NCBI RefSeq assembly: GCF_001591825.1
Contig: NZ_BCVQ01000006.1
Coordinates: 1-64,000, forward strand
DNA from: Rossellomorea vietnamensis NBRC 101237
GTDB lineage: Bacteria; Bacillota; Bacilli; Bacillales; Bacillaceae_B
Direction: 5' to 3'
Length of the DNA: 64,000 bases
Part shown: positions 7,550 to 15,506 of the stretch, piece after piece
How the letters are laid out: each line of letters starts with the position of its first letter
How positions within the stretch are numbered: the stretch's first letter is position 1
The notes under the pieces: generated by a model
The model's input: the letters and a program-made list of their open reading frames with translations, nothing else
What the model was told of the DNA's origin: nothing
Databases searched by the model: none
Made by a program: the position numbers and the translations under genes

Positions 7550-8426
7550 TGCCTGCAGCAATGGTTCAACGGATGAAGAAGGGACAGAATCAAAAGAAAA
7601 GGATCCTAAATCCGATACCATCACCTATCAATCAGAAAATGGTCCCGTAGAAGTACCAGCTGACCCACAGCGTGTCGTCGTCCTATCCTCATTTGCCGGT
7701 AACGTGATGGCACTTGATGTGAACCTGGTCGGTGTCGACTCCTGGTCCAAATTGAATCCACGCTGGGATAAAGAACTCGAAGGCGTGGAAGAAGTAACCG
7801 ATGAAAGTCTCGAAAAGATCATCGAACTGAATCCGGATCTGATCATCGGTTTATCCAATATCAAGAATGTGGATAAATTAAAAGAAATCGCCCCTACGGT
7901 TACATACACATATGGAAAAGTGGACTATTTAACACAGCACATTGAAATTGGGAAACTATTAAACAAGGAAGAAGAAGCCCAGAAATGGGTCGATGATTTC
8001 AAGAAGCGTGCTCAAGCTGCCGGAGATGATATCAAAGCAAAAATCGGGGAAGACGCGACTGTGTCTGTCATTGAAAGTTTCAATAAGCAATTATACGTAT
8101 ACGGCAACAACTGGGGACGCGGTACAGAAATCCTTTATCAGGAAATGGATTTGAAGATGCCTGAAAAAGTAAAAGAACAGGCCTTGGAACCTGGATATTT
8201 TGCCCTTTCGACTGAGGTGATGCCTGAGTTTGCCGGAGACTACCTGGTTATAAGTAAAGATCCTAAAGCGGATAACTCCTTTATGGAAACCGAAACATAC
8301 AAAAACATTCCTGCCGTGAAGAACAACCAGGTATTTGAAGTGAATATGATGGAATTTTACTTTAATGATCCTCTTACTCTGGATTACCAGTTGGACTTCT
8401 TCAAAGACAAATTTCTAGGTAATTAA
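7500..8426 (+). CDS. Ferric-siderophore ABC transporter, substrate-binding lipoprotein
   Basis: A 308-residue binding protein of the FecB/FhuD family (class III, as YfiY and YfmC). The signal peptide ends in a lipobox LVSAC at about residues 16-20. A Ser/Asp-rich linker leads into two lobes with typical ERVVVLSS-like and IIELNPDLIIGLS segments. The ATG at 7500 follows AAAGGAGAAAATCAAC and lies inside the 3' end of the ATPase gene. The lipoprotein should hold the ferric siderophore outside the membrane for the two permeases. The cognate siderophore cannot be told from sequence; hydroxamates or citrate-based siderophores are typical for close relatives. Confidence 0.93.
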   Translation: MKKWLIPFTLILVLLVSACSNGSTDEEGTESKEKDPKSDTITYQSENGPVEVPADPQRVVVLSSFAGNVMALDVNLVGVDSWSKLNPRWDKELEGVEEVTDESLEKIIELNPDLIIGLSNIKNVDKLKEIAPTVTYTYGKVDYLTQHIEIGKLLNKEEEAQKWVDDFKKRAQAAGDDIKAKIGEDATVSVIESFNKQLYVYGNNWGRGTEILYQEMDLKMPEKVKEQALEPGYFALSTEVMPEFAGDYLVISKDPKADNSFMETETYKNIPAVKNNQVFEVNMMEFYFNDPLTLDYQLDFFKDKFLGN

Positions 8427-8431
8427 TTCTT

Positions 8432-8465
8432 AAAGGGGGATTCTTATGATGAGAATCCCCCTTTT
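8432..8465 (+). terminator. Intercistronic attenuating hairpin in the siderophore operon
   Basis: AAAGGGGGATTCT and AGAATCCCCCTTT form a strong stem followed by TTTT between the binding-protein and permease genes. It probably trims transcription so that the binding protein is made in excess over the permeases. Confidence 0.8.
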
Positions 8466-8492
8466 CCATACTTTAAAAAGAAAAGATGATGG

Positions 8493-9503
8493 ATGATGCT
8501 CACTCAAAATCAACGAATCCCATTTATATTTAAATTGATCGGTGCAGCCTTTCTTTTTGCAGCTGCCTTCTTGGTATCTGTTACATTCGGAGCTGCTGAA
8601 ACAACGGTGAGGGATGTCTTTCAAGCCCTGACTTTTTCGGCTGAAGGGGATAAAATAAACATCCTTCAAGAGATCCGCTTCCCCCGGGAAGTTGCCGCCA
8701 TTGTGGTCGGGGCAGCCCTGGCCGTATCAGGTGCCATCATGCAGGGCATGACACGGAATCCCCTGGCCGATCCCGGTTTACTCGGCTTGACAGCCGGAGC
8801 GAATGCTTCATTGGCAGTCGCCCTCGCATTCCTCCCCTCCATCAGTTATGTCGGAATCATGATTGCCTGCTTCATAGGTTCTGCCGCAGGGGCCATTATG
8901 GTATTCGGGATCAGCTCCATGAAAAGGGGCGGTTTCTCCCCCTTTAGGGTTGTACTGGCCGGAGCTGCAGTCTCTTCCTTTTTATTTGCCATTGCTGAAG
9001 GGGTCGGCTTGTATTTCAAGCTATCGAAAGATGTCTCCATGTGGACGGCAGGTGGAATGATCGGTACTACCTGGTCTCAGCTGCAAGTGATCGTACCGTT
9101 CATCATGATTGGTATAGTGGTCTCCTTACTTTTATCCAGACAGTTGACGATCTTGAGCTTGAATGAAGAAGTGGCGGTAGGCTTGGGACAGCGCACGGCA
9201 GTTGTGAAAAGTATCCTGTTCATCGTGATTGTCCTGCTTGCAGGTGCCGCCGTTGCACTTGTCGGGAATATGGTGTTCATCGGATTGATGATTCCTCATA
9301 TGGTCCGGGCGGTTGTCGGGACGGATTACCGTTTCATCATTCCGATCTCCTCCCTGTTTGGAGCTTCTTTCATGCTAATGGCAGACACACTTGGACGCAC
9401 GATCAATGCTCCATACGAGACACCCGTGGCAGCGATCGTCGCGATGATGGGACTTCCGTTCTTCCTGTTCATCGTACATAAAGGAGGGAAAGGATTCTCA
9501 TGA
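8493..9503 (+). CDS. Ferric-siderophore ABC transporter permease (FecCD family), first
   Basis: A 336-residue permease with about nine or ten transmembrane helices. It has the diagnostic GAIMQGMTRNPLADPGLLGL stretch near residue 75 and the C-terminal GLMIPHMVR coupling segment near residue 265, both typical of FecCD/BtuC-type importers. The ribosome site is weak. Its stop codon overlaps the next permease start by four bases (ATGA), so the two are translationally coupled and probably form a heterodimer with the ATPase encoded at 6704. Confidence 0.93.
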   Translation: MMLTQNQRIPFIFKLIGAAFLFAAAFLVSVTFGAAETTVRDVFQALTFSAEGDKINILQEIRFPREVAAIVVGAALAVSGAIMQGMTRNPLADPGLLGLTAGANASLAVALAFLPSISYVGIMIACFIGSAAGAIMVFGISSMKRGGFSPFRVVLAGAAVSSFLFAIAEGVGLYFKLSKDVSMWTAGGMIGTTWSQLQVIVPFIMIGIVVSLLLSRQLTILSLNEEVAVGLGQRTAVVKSILFIVIVLLAGAAVALVGNMVFIGLMIPHMVRAVVGTDYRFIIPISSLFGASFMLMADTLGRTINAPYETPVAAIVAMMGLPFFLFIVHKGGKGFS

Positions 9504-10528
9504 TACATCCGGATTTGATTAGAAAACAACGACGGCTTCTAATTGCATTATTCATGCTTATTGTTACAACAGCTTTTATCAGCATCGGACTGGGCTATTC
9601 TTCTGTTTCGTATGGCAGACTCCTCCCCACTCTGTTGGGTGATGGGTCATTCAAAGAAGAATTCATCCTTTTCTCCATACGTTTACCGAGGATCATCATC
9701 ACGATTCTCGCTGGGATGGCCCTTGCCTTATCCGGTTCCATCCTGCAGGGGATGACCCGGAATGACCTGGCCGATCCCGGTATCATCGGAATCAATTCAG
9801 GTGCAGGTGTTGCCATTGCCACCTTCTTTTTATTTTTCCCAATCGATGCGGGGTCATTTGCTTATCTCCTTCCGGTTGTGGCTTTCTGCGGGGCACTCCT
9901 TACAGCCTGCTTGATTTACTTATTTTCATATAGTAAGAGAAACGGGATACAGCCTGTCCGGCTTATCCTAGTGGGAGTTGGATTCTCAATGGCCTTGTCG
10001 GGGCTCATGGTCATTCTGATTTCGAGTGCTGAACGGGCAAAGGTGGATTTCATTGCCAAATGGCTGGCGGGGAATATATGGGGTGCCGACTGGCCGTTCA
10101 TATGGGCGATTCTCCCTTGGCTTGTGGTCCTCATTCCATTTGCACTTTATAAATCCCATATGCTTAACCTGCTGGGATTAAGTGAACCCGTTTCTGTGGG
10201 GGTTGGCGTCTCGATCAACCGTGCGCGGTTCCTGATGCTGATCGTGGCAGTCGCCCTGGCAGCCTCTGCCGTTTCCGTTACAGGAGGGATCGCCTTTATC
10301 GGTCTGATGGCCCCTCATATGGCAAAAGCGATGGTCGGGCCGCGCAATCAACTGTTCATCCCCATCGCCATATTACTCGGAGGTTGGCTCCTGCTCCTCG
10401 CCGATACCATCGGCCGGAACATCCTCCAACCCGACGGAATCCCAGCCGGCATCATGATCGCCCTCATCGGCGCTCCCTACTTTATGTACCTGTTACTAAG
10501 GAGGGACGGACCTCTCTTTTCAAGTTAA
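9500..10528 (+). CDS. Ferric-siderophore ABC transporter permease (FecCD family), second
   Basis: A 342-residue partner permease with the paired motifs GSILQGMTRNDLADPG near residue 80 and GLMAPHMAKAMVG near residue 275. It is a few residues longer at its C-terminus than its partner. The codons for the last nine or so residues (RRDGPLFSS) are the left arm of a GAGGGACGGACCT palindromic element, which evidently landed at the end of the gene and supplied a new stop. The membrane core is complete, so the protein is expected to work. It is the last gene of the Fur-controlled operon. Confidence 0.93.
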   Translation: MIHPDLIRKQRRLLIALFMLIVTTAFISIGLGYSSVSYGRLLPTLLGDGSFKEEFILFSIRLPRIIITILAGMALALSGSILQGMTRNDLADPGIIGINSGAGVAIATFFLFFPIDAGSFAYLLPVVAFCGALLTACLIYLFSYSKRNGIQPVRLILVGVGFSMALSGLMVILISSAERAKVDFIAKWLAGNIWGADWPFIWAILPWLVVLIPFALYKSHMLNLLGLSEPVSVGVGVSINRARFLMLIVAVALAASAVSVTGGIAFIGLMAPHMAKAMVGPRNQLFIPIAILLGGWLLLLADTIGRNILQPDGIPAGIMIALIGAPYFMYLLLRRDGPLFSS

Positions 10529-10577
10529 AATGTGATTATGACGGGCTTTGTGCTTGAAAAAGGCAGGTCCGTCCCTC
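10501..10577. repeat. GAGGGACGGACCT palindromic element, copy 2
   Basis: The left arm at 10501-10514 lies inside the 3' end of the second permease gene; the right arm AGGTCCGTCCCTC lies at 10565-10577. The spacer is about 50 bases and shares little sequence with the spacer of copy 1. Confidence 0.85.
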
Positions 10578-10580
10578 CAG

Positions 10581-10624
10581 AAAAAGGCCGATCCCCCACT
10601 TTCATGTGGGGATCGGCCTTTTTC
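10581..10624 (+). terminator. Intrinsic terminator of the siderophore operon
   Basis: AAAAAGGCCGATCCCC and GGGGATCGGCCTTTTT form a 16-bp stem. It is symmetrical with A and T runs on either side, so it may act in both directions for the convergent transporter gene as well. Confidence 0.9.
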
Positions 10625-10709
10625 TTTATAGGATATGGATGGCAATCATTCTGTCGAGTTTCCGGATGTCCATTTTTTGTTGAGGCTTAGGGTAAGCTTT
10701 CGGAATTCC

Positions 10710-11690
10710 CTACCTCGCTGTTGGAGTAACAGCTCTGTTACTATATTCCTCCTCCACCTCGACCTCCACGGGCTTCTTACTCCAAACCGTTGCAAGGATC
10801 GGTCCTGAAATATTATGCCATACAGCGGCAATGACACTCGGCAGGGCAGCGAGGGGACCAAAGTGGGCAGTGGCAAGGGCCACCCCGAGTCCGGAGTTCT
10901 GCATCCCCACTTCAATGGAGATAGCGCGTCTCGTTCCTTCATCAAGCTTCATCAGGACACCGGTTCCGTATCCCAAGCCAAGTCCAAATAGATTATGAAG
11001 AATCACAGCCGTGAAAATGATTGCGCCGGAAGAAGCGATATTTTCAACATTTGCAGAGACGACGGCTGAAACGATGATGATGATCGCGAGAACTGAAATA
11101 AGCGGGATGACGTTCAGGCTTTTTTCCACGGTACCTGGGAATAGCTTTCGTATCACTAACCCAAAAGTGATCGGCAGGATGATCACCTGCACGATTGAAA
11201 GAAACATGGCGACGGGATCGACGGGGAGCCACTGACCAGCGAGACCGAGAAGGATCAGTGGAGTGGCAATCGGCGCCAAAAGAGTCGACAGTGAAGTCAT
11301 GGCGACGGATAACGCCAGATTCCCTTTCGCAAGATAGACCATGACGTTGGATGCCGTCCCGCCGGGAACAGACCCCAATAATACCAAACCGGCAGCCAGT
11401 TCAGCCGGCAGACCAAGTATGTAAGCAATTAAAAATGCACCCAGTGGCATGATGAGGAATTGTGCCAGGACCCCTGTGATGACAGGAAGAGGTTTTTTTA
11501 GTACGAGTTGAAAATCAACGGGCTTCAGAGTGAGCCCCATTCCAAACATCACGACACCCAATAGAATCGTAATATATGCTCCTAAAGATAGAAAGGGAGC
11601 GGGAATAAAATAAGCGACAGCCGCTACCAAGATGACCCATACTGCAAAGTACTTCCCTGCCAGATTACTGATGGTTTCAAGTAGTTTCAT
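10710..11690 (-). CDS. Bile acid:sodium symporter (BASS) family transporter
   Basis: A 326-residue membrane protein with nine to ten helices of the BASS/SBF fold. Recognisable segments are VMFGMGLTL near residue 47, the crossover motif GSVPGGTASNVMVYLAKGN near residue 108, and GMQNSGLG near residue 262. Bacterial members carry organic anions such as pantoate, pyruvate or other 2-oxo and 2-hydroxy acids with Na+. The start overlaps the stop of the upstream FAD-linked oxidase gene by four bases, so the substrate may be the hydroxy acid oxidised by that enzyme (inference). The C-terminal tail is acidic. Confidence 0.85.
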   Translation of the reverse strand: MKLLETISNLAGKYFAVWVILVAAVAYFIPAPFLSLGAYITILLGVVMFGMGLTLKPVDFQLVLKKPLPVITGVLAQFLIMPLGAFLIAYILGLPAELAAGLVLLGSVPGGTASNVMVYLAKGNLALSVAMTSLSTLLAPIATPLILLGLAGQWLPVDPVAMFLSIVQVIILPITFGLVIRKLFPGTVEKSLNVIPLISVLAIIIIVSAVVSANVENIASSGAIIFTAVILHNLFGLGLGYGTGVLMKLDEGTRRAISIEVGMQNSGLGVALATAHFGPLAALPSVIAAVWHNISGPILATVWSKKPVEVEVEEEYSNRAVTPTAR

Positions 11691-13084
11691 TTGAATTCCT
11701 CCTTCTGTTTATGTACCAGCTTATGAGGGTTGAAGATTCCACAGGGATCAAGTGCCTGTTTGATTTTCTGCATGACCTTCAGGGCTCCCCCGTGCTCCCG
11801 CTCTTGATATTTCATCTTCCCTACACCCACTCCGTGTTCACCTGTGCATGTGCCATTCCGTTCAAGGGCGTATTCTACGATCAGTTCGTTATAGATGCCG
11901 GCTCTCTTCACCTCTTCCGGATCATTCAAGTCAATCATGAGTGATGTATGATAATTCCCATCTCCCACATGCCCGAGAATCCCTCCGATGAGCTCTAATT
12001 CTTCAAGCTTTTTCCGTGCATGCTGAACAGCTCCCGATAATTCAGAAATAGGTACGCAAACATCCGTCACCATGAGTTTCCTTCCCGGGTGACCATGCAC
12101 ATAAGCATAGGCGAGATTATGCCTCGCTTCCCACAGTCTGTTCCTTGCTGCCGTATCCTCTTCAAAGACAATGTCTTCACACTGATGATCGGCCACGATT
12201 TCTTTTGTGAATTCAACGTCTTGATTCAGCCCCGCTTCATTTCCATGAAACTCAAGGAACAGAGTCGGTTTTTCCTTATAGTCCGTATCACTGAACCGGT
12301 TCACTTGAATCATGGACGGCTCATCTACAAGCTCACACCTGGCAATCGGGATTCCCGCCTGCAGGATTGAAACAACGGCTTCCACCGCATCATCCACATC
12401 TTTGAAAGAAGCACGTGCTGCCACGATGTGCTCTGGGATGCCGTATACACGGAGGGTCAATTCCGTGATGCATCCCAGCGTCCCTTCCGACCCTACGAAT
12501 AAGCTATTCAAGTGATAACCCGAGGAGGATTTCTGTGCCATATTCCCGGTGTGGATCACGTCTCCATCGGGGAGTACCACTTCGAGATCACGTACCTGAT
12601 CACGCATGACACCGTATTTAACCGACGTCGTCCCACTCGCATTCGTCGCAGCCATACCGCCAAGGGTCGCATCTGCACCTGGATCCACTGAGAAGAAGAG
12701 GCCATATTTCTTTAATTCTTTATTCAGTTGTGTGCGCGTCACACCGGGTTGAACCTTTACAAGGAAATCCTTTTCCCTTACCTCAAGGATCTTATTCATC
12801 TCGGAAAAATCGATCGTGATCCCTTTGTCATACGGGATGACATGCCCTTCAAGACTGGTACCGAGTCCAAAAGGGATGATGGGGATTTGATGAACGGATG
12901 CCACTTTCACGACAGCCCTCACCTCTTTACTGCTCCGGGGAAATACCACCACATCCGGCGGGCTTGGAGAGTGATAGGACTCATCTTTCCCGTGCTGATC
13001 CAAAACCGTTTCATTCATTGTCACATGGCCTTCACCAACAACCTCCCTTAATTCATCCAACAAACGACTATCCTTCACACTCAT
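11687..13084 (-). CDS. FAD-linked oxidase, glycolate oxidase GlcD / D-lactate dehydrogenase type
   Basis: A 465-residue flavoprotein with an N-terminal PCMH-type FAD domain: VVVFPRSSKEV near residue 45, PFGLGTSLEGHV near residue 70 and DPGADATLGGMAATNASGT near residue 132. The C-terminal FAD-oxidase domain contains GILGHVGDGNYH near residue 370 and CTGEHGVGVGK near residue 415, which bind substrate and metal. It oxidises a D-2-hydroxy acid; glycolate or D-lactate are the usual substrates. The ATG at 13084 is chosen because AAGGAGAGAG lies just upstream; an ATG six codons earlier would contain that ribosome site. It is co-transcribed with the BASS transporter. Confidence 0.88.
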   Translation of the reverse strand: MSVKDSRLLDELREVVGEGHVTMNETVLDQHGKDESYHSPSPPDVVVFPRSSKEVRAVVKVASVHQIPIIPFGLGTSLEGHVIPYDKGITIDFSEMNKILEVREKDFLVKVQPGVTRTQLNKELKKYGLFFSVDPGADATLGGMAATNASGTTSVKYGVMRDQVRDLEVVLPDGDVIHTGNMAQKSSSGYHLNSLFVGSEGTLGCITELTLRVYGIPEHIVAARASFKDVDDAVEAVVSILQAGIPIARCELVDEPSMIQVNRFSDTDYKEKPTLFLEFHGNEAGLNQDVEFTKEIVADHQCEDIVFEEDTAARNRLWEARHNLAYAYVHGHPGRKLMVTDVCVPISELSGAVQHARKKLEELELIGGILGHVGDGNYHTSLMIDLNDPEEVKRAGIYNELIVEYALERNGTCTGEHGVGVGKMKYQEREHGGALKVMQKIKQALDPCGIFNPHKLVHKQKEEFK

Positions 13085-13179
13085 AAGCTCTCTCTCCTTC
13101 AAAAAGTATAATGTATCGAATTATACCCAATAATCAGAATATTTCAATAGTCAATTGGGATTCTTTTGAGAAACCATAT

Positions 13180-13257
13180 GAGGGACGGACCTCCAAAAGC
13201 GGTCTTTTTACAGAGGAATCCGTATCATACCGGGATTTCGACAAGGTCCGTCTCTCC
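13180..13257. repeat. GAGGGACGGACCT palindromic element, copy 3
   Basis: The left arm GAGGGACGGACCTCC lies at 13180-13194 and the right arm AAGGTCCGTCTCTCC, with one changed base, at 13243-13257. The spacer is about 48 bases. It lies upstream of the FAD oxidase and is directly followed by the terminator of the PLP-lyase gene. Confidence 0.8.
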
Positions 13258-13298
13258 AAAAAAAGTGGTATCGGAAGAGTTCCGATACCACTTTTTTT
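13258..13298 (-). terminator. Intrinsic terminator, both strands
   Basis: AAGTGGTATCGGAA and TTCCGATACCACTT make a 14-bp perfect stem with a three-base loop, flanked by A and T runs. It ends the PLP-lyase transcript on the minus strand. Confidence 0.9.
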
Positions 13299-13299
13299 G

Positions 13300-14394
13300 T
13301 CATTTTTGTTCTTTTTTTAGTTTTTCATTTAGGAGGGTGAACATTTTTTCCAGGTTTTCTTTTGGTACGGTTTTGTATTGGTCCCCGATGCTTGCTTCAA
13401 ATACACATTCATTTTCGTTTACTTCTTTTACGTAGCCGGTTAAGCCGATCCCCGTTTCTTCATACACTTCGATCAGAATGGCTTCGATCTGCTTTTGAGG
13501 GTAGTGGAAGAAGACGTGAAACATATTCGAAACAGGCGTTTGAGGCAGGGTCCTGATCCCCTCACAATCATTCAAATAAGCAGCCAGTTCTTTCGCTCCT
13601 TCATAATATTGATCCATCTTATCGACACGTTGATCGAAATAGTAGTCGGCGCTGATGATGTATGGATAAAGACTGATCAGATCACCGCCATGGCGCCTTT
13701 TCCACACCTTGGATTCGTCAGTGAATTCCTCGTCGCCTGCAAGGATCGCACCTGCAATTCCTCCGAATCCCTTATAGAAAGAAATATAAACACTATCAAA
13801 TAACTCACAGATTTCTGCAGCACTCTTCCCGTAATAAGGGAGCACTTCATAGAGTCGTGCCCCATCCAAATGAAGCTTGATCCCTTTATTCCGGCAATAT
13901 TGAGAAATGGCTACAAGGGTTTCATACTCAGGCAGCTGTCCTCCTATTTCCCGTTGAGGAAGCTCCAATAATAAGCATGCAATCTCTTCTTTCAAACCAA
14001 CAACATCTTCAAGAGTAATCACCGAGTCCTTATCCGCCAATAAAATAGGCTCGATCCCGTGTAATTTCTTCAACCCATCCTCTTCATGTATTTCCAGGTG
14101 GCATAATGGATGGTACGCCACTCTCTGCACCCCTTTTTGATCACACCATATGCGGAGGGCGATCTGCTGGGCCATCGTCCCGCTTGGAAAGAACACGGCC
14201 TGTTCTTTCCCCAGGCTCTCTGCCATCTTTTGTTGAAAGTCTTCTATGATTTTTCCTGATCCATATATATCGCTGTCCAAATCACCATCGAAACCCTCAA
14301 GAGCCTCCTTCAGGACCTGAAGATCCCTTTTCCCATGACCCTGTAAAGGATGGTACGCATTTTTATACGCTTCAAATAACGTTTTTTCCCCCAT
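13300..14394 (-). CDS. Threonine aldolase / beta-eliminating lyase family PLP enzyme
   Basis: A 364-residue PLP-dependent enzyme of fold type I. It has FPSGTMAQQIAL near residue 62 (phosphate-binding loop), HLDGARLYEVLPYYGK near residue 180 and the Schiff-base lysine in SFYKGFGG near residue 210. The family includes low-specificity threonine aldolases, which split threonine into glycine and acetaldehyde, and beta-eliminating lyases; the exact substrate is open. The ATG at 14394 follows AGAAGGGGGAATCTTG; a longer frame runs into the hydrolase gene in another frame. It lies 14 bases after the hydrolase stop and is probably co-transcribed. Confidence 0.85.
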   Translation of the reverse strand: MGEKTLFEAYKNAYHPLQGHGKRDLQVLKEALEGFDGDLDSDIYGSGKIIEDFQQKMAESLGKEQAVFFPSGTMAQQIALRIWCDQKGVQRVAYHPLCHLEIHEEDGLKKLHGIEPILLADKDSVITLEDVVGLKEEIACLLLELPQREIGGQLPEYETLVAISQYCRNKGIKLHLDGARLYEVLPYYGKSAAEICELFDSVYISFYKGFGGIAGAILAGDEEFTDESKVWKRRHGGDLISLYPYIISADYYFDQRVDKMDQYYEGAKELAAYLNDCEGIRTLPQTPVSNMFHVFFHYPQKQIEAILIEVYEETGIGLTGYVKEVNENECVFEASIGDQYKTVPKENLEKMFTLLNEKLKKEQK

Positions 14395-14408
14395 CAAGAT
14401 TCCCCCTT

Positions 14409-15371
14409 CTATGATTTCATCGCCTCGGCAATGAATCCCTTGATCCGTTTCTTGTATTCTTCTTCTTGTACCGTGAACCCTTCTGTATGTCCTGCCCCCG
14501 GTACGATCCATAATTCTTTCAGACCCTTCGCAGCCTTATACAAGCGATTGGCCATCTCCGTCGGGACCAGTTCATCCTGATCGCCGTGAATGATGAAGAG
14601 GGGCAAATGGTTCTTCTTCACCTGTTCCAATGCCGATGCTTCCTTGAATGAATATCCTGCTCTCACTTTTGTCACCACACCCGTGATGTCCATAATTGGA
14701 AACGCAGGTAACCGATAAAGATATTTCAACTGATGGGCAAGCTCCTCGTCCACTGAAGTATATCCACTGTCTGCAATGATTCCCTTTACCTCATCAGGAA
14801 GGTCTTCACCACTCGTCATCAACACGGTCGCAGCTCCCATTGAAAAACCATGGAGAAAGATGGTGTCCTGCCCTTTTTCATTGATCAGCAAATCAATCCA
14901 CCTTTTCACATCCAGCCGGTCGTCCCAGCCGTATCCGATATAGTCCCCTTCACTCTTTCCATGCCCCCGTGCATCAGGCTTCAGGATATTGTATCCCTCT
15001 TCATAATAGAATCTGGTGATCTCCGGCATTTGCTCACTGTTCCCCTTATATCCATGAGCAAGTATCACCGTTTTCCCATTTGGCGACTCGTTCTCGAGGT
15101 ATTGGGCTCTAAGGGTCAGCCCATCCTCCGATTCAACCTCAACCGTTTGAAAATCCCGCTTACTTGTCCAGTTTCTTAATTCTTCCAACCTCTCCTGTTC
15201 TTCCTCCAATGCACTGACTGCCTCGACCGCTTCTTCCGTCCCGCCGTAAAGCTCCACTGCTTCATTGCTGCGGTTGATGGCTACATCGTAAAAGTAGTTG
15301 CCGGCAACAGTCAGACCAATGAGTAGAAACAACACCAAACTGCTGACAATCCACAGAATTTTCTTTTTCAT
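14409..15371 (-). CDS. Membrane-anchored alpha/beta hydrolase
   Basis: A 320-residue protein. One N-terminal hydrophobic helix (about residues 4-24) anchors an outward-facing alpha/beta hydrolase domain. The oxyanion loop is AHGYKGN near residue 92, the nucleophile elbow GFSMGAA near residue 165 with Ser as nucleophile, the acid is in HGDQDELVP near residue 265 and the His in GAGHTEGF near residue 295. It resembles B. subtilis YqkD/YfhR-type peptidase S9-like hydrolases. The ATG at 15371 follows GAAGGAGAACGTGCC; an upstream in-frame ATG overlaps that site. Its natural ester or peptide substrate is unknown. Confidence 0.85.
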   Translation of the reverse strand: MKKKILWIVSSLVLFLLIGLTVAGNYFYDVAINRSNEAVELYGGTEEAVEAVSALEEEQERLEELRNWTSKRDFQTVEVESEDGLTLRAQYLENESPNGKTVILAHGYKGNSEQMPEITRFYYEEGYNILKPDARGHGKSEGDYIGYGWDDRLDVKRWIDLLINEKGQDTIFLHGFSMGAATVLMTSGEDLPDEVKGIIADSGYTSVDEELAHQLKYLYRLPAFPIMDITGVVTKVRAGYSFKEASALEQVKKNHLPLFIIHGDQDELVPTEMANRLYKAAKGLKELWIVPGAGHTEGFTVQEEEYKKRIKGFIAEAMKS

Positions 15372-15463
15372 GGCACGTTCTCCTTCATACAAGTAGTTAT
15401 CTCTATTTTACTTGAAGGCTGCCTAAGTTTCACAGAAAAAAGACCTGCTTACATGTTTCTTCC

Positions 15464-15496
15464 CTAAAAAAAAACGCCCAGGTTCACTGAGCGTCT
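15464..15496 (-). terminator. Intrinsic terminator of yunD
   Basis: On the minus strand an ACGC/GCGT hairpin with an inner CAG/CTG pair is followed by nine T residues, ten bases after the yunD stop. Confidence 0.8.
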
Positions 15497-15506
15497 CTGT
15501 TGAAGC

